From an uncultured Clostridia bacterium (GTDB lineage: Bacteria > Bacillota > Clostridia > Christensenellales > Aristaeellaceae): a stretch of 5,922 bases of DNA. The position numbers and the translations under genes were made by a program. Position 1 is the stretch's first letter. Every line of letters starts with the position of its first letter. The stretch spans positions 1-5,922 of the forward strand of contig CAKUAV010000174.1 of assembly GCA_934636425.1 (NCBI GenBank), given 5' to 3'. Below the pieces are notes generated by a model. It was given only the letters and a program-made list of their open reading frames with translations. It ran no database searches and was not told the DNA's origin. This document shows, in pieces, positions 5,651 through 5,922 of the stretch.

Positions 5651-5922
5651 GCTTTTGCATTCCATGAACTTCCGCCCGCTAAAAAGCAGCGTGACGGGAG
5701 CAGCGCTCTTTGACGAAACGTTCGAAACAGCGCCTTAAGCCGCCGCGCTGTTCGTGAGCGCTGACGGTCAATCGGTTTTTTCGGCAGTCCGGCGCGTATG
5801 CTTTTGCATCCCATGAACTTCCGCCCGCTAAAAAGCGGCGCGACAGGAGCAGCGCTCTTTGACGAAACGTTCGAAACAGCGCCTTAAGCCGCCGCGCTGT
5901 TCGTGAGCGCTGACGGTCAATC
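5651..5922. repeat. Direct repeat: two 123 bp copies at 149 bp period, running off the right edge
   Basis: Copy 1 (5651-5773) and copy 2 (5800-5922) differ at only four positions (5661/5810, 5688/5837, 5692/5841, 5697/5846). They are separated by 26 bp containing GGTTTTTTCGG. Copy 2 is cut by the window end, so the array may continue. Each copy carries a strong inverted repeat, CGAAACAGCGC with GCGCTGTTCG (5723-5733 and 5745-5754 in copy 1), with one bulged A and an 11 nt loop containing CTTAAG. No ORF spans the copies convincingly. It is unrelated in sequence to the array at 1344-1932. It is probably an intergenic repeat family. Confidence 0.9.

Noticed and set aside
5379..5660. Minus-strand 93-codon ORF
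   Set aside because: It spans the consensus promoter, so the predicted mRNA would not contain its start. Only the last 11 codons lie in the transcript.

Overview
The window is GC-rich DNA (roughly 60-65 % by eye). It has strong AGGAGG-type ribosome binding sites, a TTG start, a textbook TTGACA-17-TATAAT promoter and oxygen-sensitive glycyl-radical chemistry. Together these suggest a high-GC anaerobic Firmicute, probably a gut-type clostridial lineage. That assignment is inference from style and gene content; there is no marker gene here.

Left part (1-2908): the 3' end of a glycyl radical enzyme (GRE) gene and, on the same strand, its radical-SAM activating enzyme. The activase installs the glycyl radical, and the GRE then does radical chemistry on a substrate that cannot be named from sequence. 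The two genes are separated by about 650 bp, filled almost entirely by an eight-unit tandem array of 74-81 bp units. The array begins a few bases after the GRE stop codon and ends about 55 bp before the activase start.

Middle (2909-3714): a non-coding spacer with minor hairpins, a small cytidine-deaminase-family gene with a strong RBS, and a good plus-strand intrinsic terminator.

Right-centre (3715-4923): rsgA on the minus strand, convergent with the deaminase gene. It encodes the circularly permuted GTPase that acts on the 30S ribosomal subunit. Its 3' end has been tandemly duplicated (113/114 bp units bounded by an 18 bp repeat), leaving an extra non-coding copy of its tail downstream of the stop.

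Right part (4924-5922): no convincing protein gene. On the minus strand there is a perfect sigma-70/sigma-A consensus promoter (5446-5474), a transcribed stretch of about 285 nt with a possible 11-codon ORF, and a strong intrinsic terminator (5154-5188). This is either a free-standing small RNA or a long attenuating leader ahead of rsgA. The window ends in a further direct repeat (123 bp copies at 149 bp period, running off the edge) that carries a strong hairpin.

The points most worth following up are the repeat array wedged between a GRE and its activase, the orphan promoter-leader-terminator unit upstream of rsgA, and the divergent active-site motifs of the GRE.
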